Origin: an uncultured Hyphomonadaceae bacterium
GTDB lineage: Bacteria; Pseudomonadota; Alphaproteobacteria; Caulobacterales; Hyphomonadaceae
Reading direction: 5' to 3'
Assembly (NCBI GenBank): GCA_913057945.1
Contig: CAJXOF010000002.1
Location: forward strand, 310,001-374,000
Length of the DNA: 64,000 nucleotides
Positions 18,668-27,446 of the stretch are shown here, in pieces. The translations under genes were made by a program, and so were the position numbers. The notes under the pieces were generated by a model. The model was not told where the DNA came from. It did not search any database and saw only the letters and a program-made list of their open reading frames with translations. Positions within the stretch are counted from its first letter, which is position 1. The number at the start of each line of letters is the position of its first letter.

Positions 18668-19698
18668 TGAGCGGGTTCCTGACCTTCCTGAGCTGGACGG
18701 TGCGCATTCTGGCGGGCCTGTTCGTGGCGTTCCACCTCTATGCGCTGGCGCTGATCTGGCTGCCCATTCCGGGCACGGTGCTGATGGTGCAGCGGGCAAT
18801 GGGCGGCGAGACGGTACGGCGCGACGCGGTGCCCTTGTCCAAGATTTCGCCTCACCTCGTGCGCGCGGTGATCGCAGCAGAGGATTCCCGCTTCTGCGAA
18901 CATAATGGCATCGACACGGCCGCCATCGAAAAGGCGCTGGATGAACGCCGCCAGGGCAAGCGCACGCGCGGCGCCTCCACGATCACACAGCAGACCGCCA
19001 AGAACGTCTTCCTCTGGAATGGCGGCGGCGTCCCGCGCAAGCTGGGCGATATGTGGATGGGGGTCTTCATCGACAAGTTCTGGGGCAAGGCCCGTGTCAT
19101 GGAAGCCTATCTGAATGTTGCCGAATGGGGCGATGGCCTGTTCGGGGCCGAGGCCGCCGCGCAGGCGCGGTTCGGCAAGTCCGCATCAGACCTGACCGAG
19201 CGCGAGGCGGCCTTGCTGGCCGCCGTATTGCCGAGCCCGAACAAATGGCGCGTCGATCCGCCGGGACCGTATGTCAACAAACGCGCCGGGACGCTGCAGG
19301 CGCGGATGCGGGTTGTGCATAGCCAGGGCCTCGCGGCCTGTGTGCTGGGCGATACGCCGCCTCCGGCCCGGCCGCAGCCGCAGCAGGGCCAGCCTGCCCC
19401 GCAACCGGAGCCATTGCCGGACCTGCCGCCTGAACCGGAAACGGGGCCGGAAGCGATCACGCCTGAAGAGGTGCAGGCCGCGCCAGAAGATGACGAGTTT
19501 GATGCCTTCCTGGAAGGCGCGCAGGAACGGTTTGGCGAGGCCGGGCAATCGCCTGAAACCATTGAGGAAGAGCCTGAGCCGCTGGAGCCTGAAGCTGCAG
19601 CGAGCCAGTCGGAAGCGCAGGATGGCGGGCCGACCGATCTGCGCCCGCGGTCACTGGAGCCGGTTGAAGACCCGGCCCGTGAGGACTCCCCCGAGTAG
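18667..19698 (+). CDS. mtgA: Monofunctional biosynthetic peptidoglycan transglycosylase
   Basis: MtgA polymerises lipid II into glycan strands at the outer face of the inner membrane. I use ATG 18667, which overlaps the queG stop as TGATG; an upstream ATG at 18652 is possible. One membrane anchor (about residues 12-35) precedes the GT51 domain, with the catalytic Glu72 in AAEDSRFCEHNGID, then RGASTITQQTAKNVFLW, YLNVAEWGDGLFG and AALLAAVLPSPNKW. The enzyme domain ends near residue 225. About 115 further residues form a Pro/Glu/Gln-rich acidic tail (RPQPQQGQPAPQPEPLPDLP) not typical of MtgA, probably disordered and periplasmic. Confidence 0.93.
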   Translation: MSGFLTFLSWTVRILAGLFVAFHLYALALIWLPIPGTVLMVQRAMGGETVRRDAVPLSKISPHLVRAVIAAEDSRFCEHNGIDTAAIEKALDERRQGKRTRGASTITQQTAKNVFLWNGGGVPRKLGDMWMGVFIDKFWGKARVMEAYLNVAEWGDGLFGAEAAAQARFGKSASDLTEREAALLAAVLPSPNKWRVDPPGPYVNKRAGTLQARMRVVHSQGLAACVLGDTPPPARPQPQQGQPAPQPEPLPDLPPEPETGPEAITPEEVQAAPEDDEFDAFLEGAQERFGEAGQSPETIEEEPEPLEPEAAASQSEAQDGGPTDLRPRSLEPVEDPAREDSPE

Positions 19699-19707
19699 CG
19701 CGCCGTT

Positions 19708-21276
19708 CTAATCGGCTTCCGGCGGCCGCGCTTTTGTTTCATCCTGTTTCACACTGTCCGGTTCCGGCTCGCTTTCCTCCGGTTCCGGTGCGGGGGCCGG
19801 ATCGGGCGTGCGCTTCGGCCGGGAAATCTCGACCTTGAGCGCCGAGTCCGGTTCGATGAACAGCTCCTTGCGGCGCAGCGGCACGGACATGCCATTCTCG
19901 GTGAAGCGTTTCCAGACTTCGCGCAGGATGTTGGAGCCGACATTCGCCGTGCCGTTTTCCGGGTCGATGATCCAGAAGCGCATTTCCAGCACGATGCACT
20001 CATCGGTGAAATCCTTCACGAGACAGACCGGCTGGGGCCAGCTGATCACGCGCTCGGTCGCCTTGGCGGCGGCGATGACGATGGCAATCGCCTCTTCGAG
20101 GTCGGACGTATAGTCGATGCGCAATTCCTTGTGGATGCGCACGCGCTTGTTGGAAAAGCTCCAATTGATCACCGTATCGGTCATCAGCTTTTCGTTCGGG
20201 ATCAGGAATTCCTTGCCTTCCTGCGTCGTGATCGACGTGTAGCGCAGGCCGAGGGATTCCACGACGCCGAACGTCTCGCCAACCTCGATCACGTCTTGCG
20301 GCTTGATCGAGCGTTCCGAGAGCAGGACGATGCCGGAGACGAAGTTCGAGACGACCTTCTGCATACCAAAGGCAAAACCGAGGCCGATGGCACCGGAGAT
20401 CACCGTCAGCGCGCCGAGCGGAATGCCGAGCCCTGCGAGGGTGAGCAGGGCAGCCGCAACGATGAAAACGATCTGGATGGCATTGCCGATCAGGATGCGG
20501 ATCGAGGGCTCGACTTTGGGGATATGGTTGACCCGCCGCTTCATCGACTTGGCTGCTCGGTTGGCGATGAACAGCAGGACAGCGGCGGTCAGGATGGCCT
20601 GGAAGATGAAGACCGGACTGATCCGCCTTGTGCCGAAGGACGGACCAATGCTCGACAGCCAACCGATAACGTCGGGCAGCACGCCGAGCGCGAAGAAGAT
20701 GGCAAACGTCCATGTCAGGAAGGAGGCCAGGCCGCGCAGCTCCTCCGGCAGGAAGGTCATCGTCACCCGGATGGCCAGCCAGGCGATGGCCAGCGACAAG
20801 GCCGTCCGGACAAGGATCAGCGGATGGTCGATCGTACTGAGCAACGAGACGGCCACTGCGAGCAGGATGGACCAGAGTGCCGGTCGCACCGCTTTTTGCA
20901 GGACGTCCAGCCCTTCGCGGCGGGGCGGCTCCACAAAGCGGCGCAGCGTAACCGTGATCAGGCGCTTGAAGGGCGGGGTGAGCAGGGCGCCCAGCGCGAG
21001 CGCCAGGATGATGCAGCCCAGCTGGATCAGGATGGGGTAGAGAAATTCAGGCTGTTGCGCCTTGGCGTGGAGCCAGCCCGCCGGATCGTCGAGGAACGGC
21101 CTGGCTGGCTCCAGCCATTTGAGCAGCGGATTGACGATGTCTTCCACCGGCGGAAGCAGTTCCTCAGCAGGCTGATTGGCCTGTCCGGTAGCTTCCGTCG
21201 CATCGACCGCGCGGCAATAGGTTTCCCCATCACCGCCGGTGATGCATTTCTGGTAGGTGACGTTGTCTTCCGCCAA
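19708..21276 (-). CDS. MscS-family mechanosensitive channel protein
   Basis: The 522-residue protein is a multi-helix MscS-type channel that should open under membrane tension. About five to six helices precede the MscS core, whose pore helix and beta domain read GALTVISGAIGLGFAFGMQ, VVSNFVSGIVLLSERSIKPQ, DVIEVGETFGVVESLGLRYT and LIPNEKLMTDTVINWSFSNK. The C-terminal tail is Pro/Glu-rich (PDPAPAPEPEESEPEPDSV). Residues 1-60 may be a signal or soluble extension (CITGGDGETYC). Convergent with mtgA (9-base gap), and 11 bases downstream of the SDR gene on the same strand, so the two may be co-transcribed. Confidence 0.93.
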   Translation of the reverse strand: MAEDNVTYQKCITGGDGETYCRAVDATEATGQANQPAEELLPPVEDIVNPLLKWLEPARPFLDDPAGWLHAKAQQPEFLYPILIQLGCIILALALGALLTPPFKRLITVTLRRFVEPPRREGLDVLQKAVRPALWSILLAVAVSLLSTIDHPLILVRTALSLAIAWLAIRVTMTFLPEELRGLASFLTWTFAIFFALGVLPDVIGWLSSIGPSFGTRRISPVFIFQAILTAAVLLFIANRAAKSMKRRVNHIPKVEPSIRILIGNAIQIVFIVAAALLTLAGLGIPLGALTVISGAIGLGFAFGMQKVVSNFVSGIVLLSERSIKPQDVIEVGETFGVVESLGLRYTSITTQEGKEFLIPNEKLMTDTVINWSFSNKRVRIHKELRIDYTSDLEEAIAIVIAAAKATERVISWPQPVCLVKDFTDECIVLEMRFWIIDPENGTANVGSNILREVWKRFTENGMSVPLRRKELFIEPDSALKVEISRPKRTPDPAPAPEPEESEPEPDSVKQDETKARPPEAD

Positions 21277-21287
21277 GCGCTATCCGC

Positions 21288-22205
21288 CTAGACCGGGTCG
21301 TAGGGGAAGACGCTGGCCGAGGCGCCCATGTCGAAGAAATTGGCTTTCATGGCCGGCATGGCCTGTTCCAGCAGGGTTTCCGGCGTCCAGCCTTCCATGC
21401 GGGCCAGCGACTTGACCGGACGGGGCTGGTCGAACAGCACGACCTCATTGCCGCGCACGGCGAAGATTTGTCCGGAGACGTCATTGGCCTTGTCGGCGCA
21501 GAGGGCGACGGCAAGCTGGGCAACCTGGTCGGCCCGCATGCCCTGGCGCATCCGCTCGACGCGCTCGGCGCCGGCTTCGTCCTTGACCGGAATGGAGGCA
21601 ATCATGCGCGTCCACGCGAACGGCGCGATGACGTTGGAGCGGACATTCTTGCGCGCGCCTTCCATGGCGACGATGCGCGACAGGCCGACAATACCCATCT
21701 TGGCGGCGGCATAGTTCGCCTGTCCGATATTCCCGATCAGGCCGGACGTGGAGGTGAAGAGGACGAAATTGCCGTCTTCCTTCTCGCGGAAGAGTTCGAT
21801 GGCGGCGCGGGTGACGTTGAAGGTGCCGCGCAGGTGGACGTCGATGACGCTGTCCCAATCGTCTTCGCTCATCTTGTGGAACATGCCGTCACGCAGGATG
21901 CCGGCCGGGTTGATGATCGAGTGCAGGGCGCCGAACTCGTCCTTCGCCTGTTCGATCATGCCCTGGACCGCTTTCATGTCGGTCACGCTTTCCGAGTTCG
22001 AGACAGCTTCGCCGCCCGCCTTGCGGATTTCCTGGGCCACGGTCTCGGCCGGGCCGGCGCTGCCTTCATCGGCGCCGGTCAGGCTGCCGCCCAGATCGTT
22101 GACGACCACTTTTGCGCCTTCGCGCGCCGCCAGCAGGGCGGTCTCCTTGCCGATGCCATTACCACCGCCGGTCACGAGGACCACTTTGCCTTCCAGAACG
22201 CCCAT
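21288..22205 (-). CDS. SDR family oxidoreductase, MFE-2 dehydrogenase-like
   Basis: The 305-residue NAD(P)-dependent short-chain dehydrogenase has the cofactor motif TGGGNGIG (residues 12-19), the inserted loop NDLGGSLTGADEGSAGPAE, and a catalytic Ser/Tyr/Lys set in TSTSGLIGNIGQANYAAAK. The loop and the VVVNDLGG pattern resemble the hydroxyacyl-CoA dehydrogenase domain of peroxisomal multifunctional enzyme 2 and its bacterial single-domain relatives. A role in fatty-acyl or steroid oxidation is therefore possible but not proven. Upstream of the MscS gene; divergent from the HAD gene. Confidence 0.9.
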   Translation of the reverse strand: MGVLEGKVVLVTGGGNGIGKETALLAAREGAKVVVNDLGGSLTGADEGSAGPAETVAQEIRKAGGEAVSNSESVTDMKAVQGMIEQAKDEFGALHSIINPAGILRDGMFHKMSEDDWDSVIDVHLRGTFNVTRAAIELFREKEDGNFVLFTSTSGLIGNIGQANYAAAKMGIVGLSRIVAMEGARKNVRSNVIAPFAWTRMIASIPVKDEAGAERVERMRQGMRADQVAQLAVALCADKANDVSGQIFAVRGNEVVLFDQPRPVKSLARMEGWTPETLLEQAMPAMKANFFDMGASASVFPYDPV

Positions 22206-22307
22206 CAGACGAAACTCCCTTTATATGTTGCAGTCGCCGCCACCGTAGAACCCGGCCCGCAATGTTCAAGGTTTGAAATCGTCGCTGGTGCAGGTAGAGG
22301 TGCTGGC

Positions 22308-22958
22308 ATGACAAAGACATTCCAAGCCGTAATCTGGGATTTTGGGGGCGTGTTCACGACCTCTCCCTTCGACGCCTTCACCCGTTACGAGGCCGAGCGC
22401 GGCCTGCCGAAGGATTTCATCCGGACCGTCAACGCGACCAACCCGCTGGACAATGCCTGGGCCAAGCTGGAGCAGAGCCTCGTCTCGGCGGCCGAGTTCG
22501 ACGGCATGTTCCGCGAAGAAGCCAGGGCGATGGGCCATGACGTGCCCGGCGGCGAAGTGCTGGCGTTGCTGTCCGGCTCGCTGCGGCCCCGCGTGGTCAA
22601 CGCGCTGAGTGTCTGCAAGACCCAGGGCAGGGTTGGCTGCATCACCAATAATGCGCCGGTCGGCAAGGGCGCCTCGATGACCAATGATGAGGCAAAGGCG
22701 CGCGAAGTGGCCAAGGTCTTCGACATGTTCGACCATGTGATCGAAAGCTCGAAGCTCGGCATCCGCAAGCCGGACCCGCGCATCTATGCTCTGATGTGCG
22801 AGACGCTTGATGTCGACCCGGCGGAGTGTGTCTATCTCGATGATCTCGGGCACAATCTGAAACCGGCCCGCGACATGGGCATGACGACGATCAAGGTGCT
22901 CAATGAAGACCAATTGCTGTCAGACCTCCAGGCTGCGACCGGATATGCGCTGGTCTAG
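22308..22958 (+). CDS. HAD family (HAD-IA) hydrolase
   Basis: The 216-residue phosphatase-like protein has HAD motif I as WDFGGVFTT near residue 11, motif II in GCITNN near 118, a lysine in SKLGIRKPDPRIY and motif IV in VYLDDLGHNLKPARDMGM. It resembles the N-terminal phosphatase domain of soluble epoxide hydrolase and ACAD10. The Asp two places after the nucleophile is replaced by Gly (DFG), so catalysis may differ from ordinary phosphatases. ATG at 22308 follows AGAGG; the longer in-frame ORF to the left is antisense to the SDR gene and is not used. Its end overlaps the next gene by 14 bases. Confidence 0.88.
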   Translation: MTKTFQAVIWDFGGVFTTSPFDAFTRYEAERGLPKDFIRTVNATNPLDNAWAKLEQSLVSAAEFDGMFREEARAMGHDVPGGEVLALLSGSLRPRVVNALSVCKTQGRVGCITNNAPVGKGASMTNDEAKAREVAKVFDMFDHVIESSKLGIRKPDPRIYALMCETLDVDPAECVYLDDLGHNLKPARDMGMTTIKVLNEDQLLSDLQAATGYALV

Positions 22959-23532
22959 CGCCGCCCTCATCGGTGGGTTGGCGGCCGCGCTCCTGGCGGC
23001 CTGTTCGCCTGCGGCGGAGCCTGCCGGGCGGCCGGTGCCGGACGAATCCCTGATGCAGCCGCCGCATGTGCCAACCCCGGTCGTGCTGACGCCCGAGGCT
23101 GAGGCGACGCGCGACGAATTGCTGTTGCATGCGAAGGCCGGGTCGCTGAGCCGGCTCTCGCGGGTGGCCAATGCGAATGATGGCTTTGTCTCCAATCTCG
23201 GCGGCACGCCGCACCGGCAATATTGGGATCTGATGCGCCGCATCGGGGCTGACCCCAATCGCAGCCTGCGCGAATTGTTCGAGCTGCCGCCCGGCATGCG
23301 CGAGATCGATGGCGAGGTCTGGTATGTCTGGCCGGACCTGGCGGCGCGCGACGCGCAGGATCTGATCCCGGAAAAGCTGTCTTTCCAGGACCGGCGGCGC
23401 CTGATGGAACTGATCGGCGAAGACGGGATTGAACGGATACGCCAGGGCGAGGGCTATCCCGGTATGCGCACGGCCATCGCCGGCAATGGCCGCTGGGTCT
23501 ATTACGTGCTCGGCCAGGATGGAGAGGACTAG
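22945..23532 (+). CDS. Conserved hypothetical lipoprotein
   Basis: I do not recognise a domain with a known activity. The ATG at 22945, inside the 3' end of the HAD gene, gives 195 residues that begin with a lipoprotein signal (WSSAALIGGLAAALLAACSP, lipobox LAAC, Cys20). The rest is a compact, mostly helical periplasmic domain with a conserved-looking core (DGFVSNLGGTPHRQYWDLM, EVWYVWPDLAARDAQDLIPE) and ends in NGRWVYYVLGQDGED. Overlap upstream and a 3-base gap to the pterin dehydratase gene indicate one operon. Confidence 0.8.
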   Translation: MRWSSAALIGGLAAALLAACSPAAEPAGRPVPDESLMQPPHVPTPVVLTPEAEATRDELLLHAKAGSLSRLSRVANANDGFVSNLGGTPHRQYWDLMRRIGADPNRSLRELFELPPGMREIDGEVWYVWPDLAARDAQDLIPEKLSFQDRRRLMELIGEDGIERIRQGEGYPGMRTAIAGNGRWVYYVLGQDGED

Positions 23533-23535
23533 GAC

Positions 23536-23829
23536 ATGTCAGGAAAAATCGGTGCAGACGCCGCCCTTGAAACGCTGAGCGGCTGGACGAAAGGCCCCGG
23601 CGAGCGCGACACGATCGAGAAAGCGTTCCAGCTTGCCGACTTCAAGACGGCCTGGGGCTTCATGTCCGCCGTGGCGCTGAAGGCCGAGCAGATGGACCAC
23701 CATCCCGAATGGTTCAATGTCTACAACAAGGTCGAGGTCACGCTGACGACGCATGATGTGGATGGGGTGTCCGAAAAGGATGTCGAGCTGGCCCGGTTCA
23801 TGGACGAGTTGGCGACCAAGTTCTCCTGA
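23536..23829 (+). CDS. phhB: Pterin-4a-carbinolamine dehydratase
   Basis: This 97-residue enzyme regenerates tetrahydrobiopterin-type cofactor by dehydrating 4a-hydroxytetrahydropterin. The family signature is complete: [20 protein letters not shown] (histidine pair near residues 55-56), [20 protein letters not shown] and LARFMDELA. No phenylalanine hydroxylase gene is visible in the window, so a role in another pterin or molybdopterin pathway is possible. Last gene of the HAD-lipoprotein-phhB group. Confidence 0.95.
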   Translation: MSGKIGADAALETLSGWTKGPGERDTIEKAFQLADFKTAWGFMSAVALKAEQMDHHPEWFNVYNKVEVTLTTHDVDGVSEKDVELARFMDELATKFS

Positions 23830-23929
23830 ATTTCACGGCGCCTTTGCCGCTTCTCCCAAGGTCAAGCTGGCTCGCCCCCGACCGCGCTGGTACGGGTAGG
23901 CAAAACCACACAGAGCGGAGGATACAGGC

Positions 23930-24700
23930 ATGGGCCGGGTAGACGGAAAGAAAGCATTCATCACAGGCGGCGCGCAGGGGCTCGGCGAGGCCACGGCCCG
24001 CATGATGGCCCGCGAAGGCGCCAAGGTCACCGTCACGGATGTGAACGGGGCAGGGGCCGAAGCGGTTGCCGCCTCGATCAATGCGGAACACGGCGCGGGC
24101 ACGGCCTTTGCCTGGCAGCATGACGTGACCGATGCCGACCAATGGCAGGACGTGCTGCAAGCGGCGCATGATGCGATGGGCGGCCTGAATGTGCTGGTCA
24201 ACAATGCTGGCATCGGCTCGCTCGGCTCGGTCGAGGACGAGAATTACGACATGTTCAAGAAGGTGCAGACGGTCGATGTCGACTCCATCTTCCTCGGCTG
24301 CAAATACGCCATCCCGCTGATGCGCGCGCATGGCCTCGGCTCGATCATCAACATCTCGTCGATCGCTGGCATCATCGCGAGCGCCAATTACGTGTCCTAC
24401 AACACGGCCAAGGCGGCCGTGCGGCATATCTCGAAATCGATTGCGCTGCATTGCGCCAAGGGCGGCCAGATCCGGTGCAATTCGGTGCACCCGGTCTTCA
24501 TCAACACGCCGATCCTGGACCGGACCAAGGAAATGTTCGGCGAAGAAGAAGCCCTCGCCAAGCTCGGTCGCCAGATCCCGCTCGGCAAGGTCGGCGAGCC
24601 GGACGACATCGCCTATGCCGTGCTCTATCTCGCCTCGGACGAGTCGAAACTGGTTACCGGGATCGAGCTGAAAGTGGATGGCGGAATTTCCGCGATGTAG
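23930..24700 (+). CDS. SDR family oxidoreductase, classical
   Basis: The 256-residue classical short-chain dehydrogenase has TGGAQGLGEA (cofactor loop), VTDVNG (D at the end of beta 2, which favours NAD over NADP), NNAG, catalytic Ser in NISSIAGIIASANYVSYNTAK with Tyr and Lys, and a C terminus KVDGGISAM. It resembles 3-alpha/20-beta-hydroxysteroid and cyclopentanol dehydrogenases. The substrate is not deducible. ATG follows GGAGG. It is convergent with the small membrane gene at 24703. Confidence 0.92.
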   Translation: MGRVDGKKAFITGGAQGLGEATARMMAREGAKVTVTDVNGAGAEAVAASINAEHGAGTAFAWQHDVTDADQWQDVLQAAHDAMGGLNVLVNNAGIGSLGSVEDENYDMFKKVQTVDVDSIFLGCKYAIPLMRAHGLGSIINISSIAGIIASANYVSYNTAKAAVRHISKSIALHCAKGGQIRCNSVHPVFINTPILDRTKEMFGEEEALAKLGRQIPLGKVGEPDDIAYAVLYLASDESKLVTGIELKVDGGISAM

Positions 24701-24702
24701 GA

Positions 24703-24945
24703 TCAGGCTTCGGCCATGCGCCGCTCATGGGCCATTCGGCGAACGTGCCGGGCTCTCAGGCGGGGCGCGATTTTCCAGGAGGCCGGGATCGCGATCACGG
24801 CGCTGAGCAGCACGGCGAGCGGAATGAATACGGCGGCGTTGGTCCTGAGGGCGGGTGTGTACATCACGGCCAGCAGGATTGCGCCGAAAAGCACGCCCTG
24901 AACCATTCCGTACAGGAGCAACGTAATTGCCAGTCTGTTCGACAT
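24703..24945 (-). CDS. Small two-helix membrane protein
   Basis: An 80-residue hypothetical. Two predicted membrane helices (residues 6-27 and 37-56, LAITLLLYGMVQGVLFGAIL and AVFIPLAVLLSAVIAIPASW) are followed by a basic cytoplasmic tail rich in Arg and His (RLRARHVRRMAHERRMAEA). No family is recognised. The reading frame has the codon use of its neighbours and lies two bases from the SDR stop. The tail suggests membrane-edge or nucleic-acid contact, but no function is claimed. Confidence 0.65.
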   Translation of the reverse strand: MSNRLAITLLLYGMVQGVLFGAILLAVMYTPALRTNAAVFIPLAVLLSAVIAIPASWKIAPRLRARHVRRMAHERRMAEA

Positions 24946-25087
24946 GTCGGGTTACCTCTTGAATTGCTATATCCAGACCAATTCGTGAGAAGCCCGGCAT
25001 GTTCCACGCAAAGGCGAACAGAATTTTCTTGCAGGGCTGATGTGTTCACTGTATGTTCTTTCCTGTCCAATGGATGGGAGGGACATC

Positions 25088-25459
25088 ATGATCGGATATG
25101 TAACACTCGGGGCGGCAGACCTTCAGCGCGCCGCGAAATTCTACGACGCCCTTGCGGCGGAAATGGGCACGGGCCGGATGATGGAGGAAGAGACCTTCAT
25201 CGCCTGGGGCACGCCCGGCGGCGCAGCCGGGGTGGCGGCAACGCTGCCCTTTGACGGCCAGCCCGCCACGGTCGGCAATGGCACGATGGTCGCGCTACAG
25301 GCCAGGGACAAGGACCAGGTCCACAAGCTCTACGAGATTGCTCTGGCCAATGGCGGCAGGGATGAGGGCGCGCCCGGCCCGCGCGGGGAGGGCGGTTTCT
25401 ATGCGGCCTATTTCCGCGATCCGGACGGCAACAAGCTGAACGCCTTCACGATGGTGTAA
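25088..25459 (+). CDS. VOC (glyoxalase/dioxygenase fold) family protein
   Basis: The ATG at 25088, behind GGGAGG, gives a 123-residue vicinal-oxygen-chelate protein: MIGYVTLGAADLQRAAKFYD at the start, and YAAYFRDPDGNKLNAFTM at the end, a common VOC ending. The first strand has Gly/Tyr where glyoxalase I has its His metal ligand, so metal binding is uncertain. Possible roles include glyoxalase-like chemistry or antibiotic binding. It overlaps the end of the convergent MFS gene by 14 bases. Confidence 0.88.
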   Translation: MIGYVTLGAADLQRAAKFYDALAAEMGTGRMMEEETFIAWGTPGGAAGVAATLPFDGQPATVGNGTMVALQARDKDQVHKLYEIALANGGRDEGAPGPRGEGGFYAAYFRDPDGNKLNAFTMV

Positions 25460-26690
25460 GCGGGCGTTTCGACGTCACGAGCAGCGCATAGATAGCCAAG
25501 CTGCCAATCAGGCCGGCCGACACGTAGAGCGGGAGTTGCGGCATGAATGAATACAGCGTCGCGCCGATCAACGGCCCGAAAATGAAGCCGGACGGGGGCG
25601 CCGCTGCCAGCAACGCTGCGGCCGCGCCCTGTTCCTCGCGGGTCACCGACAGGCTGCCGAGCGCATTGGCGGCCGGCACGGCCAGCGCTGCCCCGCCGCC
25701 CACGGTCAGAAAGCTGAGCGCGACGGCCCAGAACGGAAAGAACAAATCTGCCGCCACATAGCCTATCGCCACGATGGCGAGGCCCAGAGGCAGGATCTTG
25801 CGCGGGTCCGGACGGCGCGGCTGCACATAGCCGAACTGCACGACGATCATGCCGGCGGCGAAACAGGCAAAGGCAATCCCGGTGTGCAGGACCACGGCTT
25901 CCCCGGCCGAGCGGCCCGCCGTGTCGGCAAACTGGTAACGGTCTTCAATGAACCAGCTGAGCGTCTGCTGCACGATGCCGATGCCGATGAAATAGCTGAA
26001 CAGGAAGACAAGGTGCGGGAAGACGCGCGGGTCACGCACAGCAAGCGGTGTGGGTCGCTTCGCGGTTTTCGGCCGTTTGCGCGTCGCCGGCAGCACGAGG
26101 GCGAGGATGACCGCCACGGTGAGATTGAGCACGATCGTGCCCCAGATCGGCATCAGGGCCCCGAAGGGGGCGAGCACGGTCGCGCCCGCCGGGCCGAGGA
26201 TCGAGCCGATGCTGACACAGGCGCCCAGCATGCCGAGGCCGCCGGCCCGGGTCATCGGCGTGGTCGCATCCGTCATCGCAGCCATGGCGGCCGGCTGCAG
26301 GCCGGGGGACAAGAGGCCGAACCAGATGCGCACGAAGACCAGGGTGAAGAAGGCGGTGAGGCCGGTGACCAGGCCCGCAAGGGCTGCGTTCAGGGCGAAG
26401 ACGAAGGCCATATTGGTCAGGCCCATTGCCGTGAGGGAGAAGATCATCACCCGCTTGCGGCCGAACTTGTCCGCCAGCCGGCCCCAGGCCGGGATCAGCA
26501 GGGCATAGACGGCGGCCGACAGGGTCAGGATGCCGGCAACTTCGATCTCGGTCAGCCCGGCCTTGCGGGCGAGGGGGGCCACAACCACGAAATTGATGCT
26601 CATGCCGGCGCCCATCGCCACCATGGCGATGCCGATCATCGCCTTTTGCAATCCGCTGAGAGGCAGCAGTGGCGTGTCCGGATCTGTCAT
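25446..26690 (-). CDS. Major facilitator superfamily transporter
   Basis: A 414-residue, 12-helix MFS protein (an in-frame ATG seven codons upstream at 26711 is possible). The signature after helix 2 is GRLADKFGRKRVMI, and helix 4-5 contains RAGGLGMLGACVSIGSILGP, a drug:H+ antiporter-like motif C. The charged loop KRPKTAKRPTPLAVRDPRVF marks the centre. It is likely an exporter of small organics; substrate unknown. It is divergent from YggT and overlaps the VOC gene at its 3' end. Confidence 0.9.
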   Translation of the reverse strand: MTDPDTPLLPLSGLQKAMIGIAMVAMGAGMSINFVVVAPLARKAGLTEIEVAGILTLSAAVYALLIPAWGRLADKFGRKRVMIFSLTAMGLTNMAFVFALNAALAGLVTGLTAFFTLVFVRIWFGLLSPGLQPAAMAAMTDATTPMTRAGGLGMLGACVSIGSILGPAGATVLAPFGALMPIWGTIVLNLTVAVILALVLPATRKRPKTAKRPTPLAVRDPRVFPHLVFLFSYFIGIGIVQQTLSWFIEDRYQFADTAGRSAGEAVVLHTGIAFACFAAGMIVVQFGYVQPRRPDPRKILPLGLAIVAIGYVAADLFFPFWAVALSFLTVGGGAALAVPAANALGSLSVTREEQGAAAALLAAAPPSGFIFGPLIGATLYSFMPQLPLYVSAGLIGSLAIYALLVTSKRPLTPS

Positions 26691-26851
26691 GTCGGCGGGC
26701 TCCCTCGGCAATTGTCTTGTCTATTTTTGTTCGCCCGCCTTGCCAAACGGAAACCGCCCCCAACTGGCAAAGCCGGAGAGAACGTCTTGCGCAAGCTAGG
26801 GGCATCACCCTAAGTGAAGGCAACAACAGAAAAAAATCGGAGCGTTGCCCC

Positions 26852-27145
26852 ATGGCCGCCATTCTTGATCTCATCATGGTCGTTCTGCGGATCGCCACGT
26901 TTATCATCATCATCCAGGCTGTCCTGTCCTGGCTGGTCGGCTTCAATGTGCTGAGCATCCAGAACCCGACCGTGCGCAGCATCTGGGGTGGATTGCAGAG
27001 AATCACCGAGCCGGTTTACCGCCCGATCCGCAACATCCTGCCGCCCATGGGCGGGCTGGACCTGACCCCGATGGTGGTGCTGCTGATCATCTTCTTCCTG
27101 GAGCGGGTGATCGCGCGCTACGGCTACGGCGTCGTCCCGTTCTGA
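26852..27145 (+). CDS. YggT family membrane protein
   Basis: This 97-residue protein has two hydrophobic helices (about 8-30 and 70-88) around the conserved linker TEPVYRPIRNILPPMGGLDL, the hallmark of YggT/YlmG proteins, which are linked to osmotic stress, cell division and membrane protein placement. The ATG at 26852 is chosen because the upstream in-frame sequence reads through the divergent promoter region. It is followed after 4 bases by the DUF167 gene, the usual bacterial pairing. Confidence 0.93.
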   Translation: MAAILDLIMVVLRIATFIIIIQAVLSWLVGFNVLSIQNPTVRSIWGGLQRITEPVYRPIRNILPPMGGLDLTPMVVLLIIFFLERVIARYGYGVVPF

Positions 27146-27149
27146 TTGC

Positions 27150-27446
27150 ATGCACCGGCTGACCGTCCGCGTGCAGCCGAATGCCTCGGCCGACCGGGTC
27201 GAGACCTGGGAGACCGATGATGCCGGGCGGACCTATCTGAAGGTGCGTGTCCGCGCCGTTCCGGAAGGCGGCAAGGCGAATGCGGCGGTCGAGAAGCTGA
27301 TTGCGAAATGGCTCGGCGTGCCAAAGTCTGCGGTCAGGGTGGTGACGGGCGGCAAGAACCGGTTAAAAGGCCTCGACATTGACGGGCCGCCCGATCTGGC
27401 GGCGAAACTGGCCGGGGATCAGGGCAATGAGCGCGCAGGTAATTGA
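27150..27446 (+). CDS. DUF167 (YggU) family protein
   Basis: A 98-residue protein of the YggU family with the typical [14 protein letters not shown] start, the central [20 protein letters not shown] and a strand [18 protein letters not shown]. The biochemical role is not known. YggT, DUF167 and folD follow in that order with gaps or overlaps of a few bases; the folD start lies 20 bases inside this gene, so translational coupling is likely. Confidence 0.93.
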   Translation: MHRLTVRVQPNASADRVETWETDDAGRTYLKVRVRAVPEGGKANAAVEKLIAKWLGVPKSAVRVVTGGKNRLKGLDIDGPPDLAAKLAGDQGNERAGN

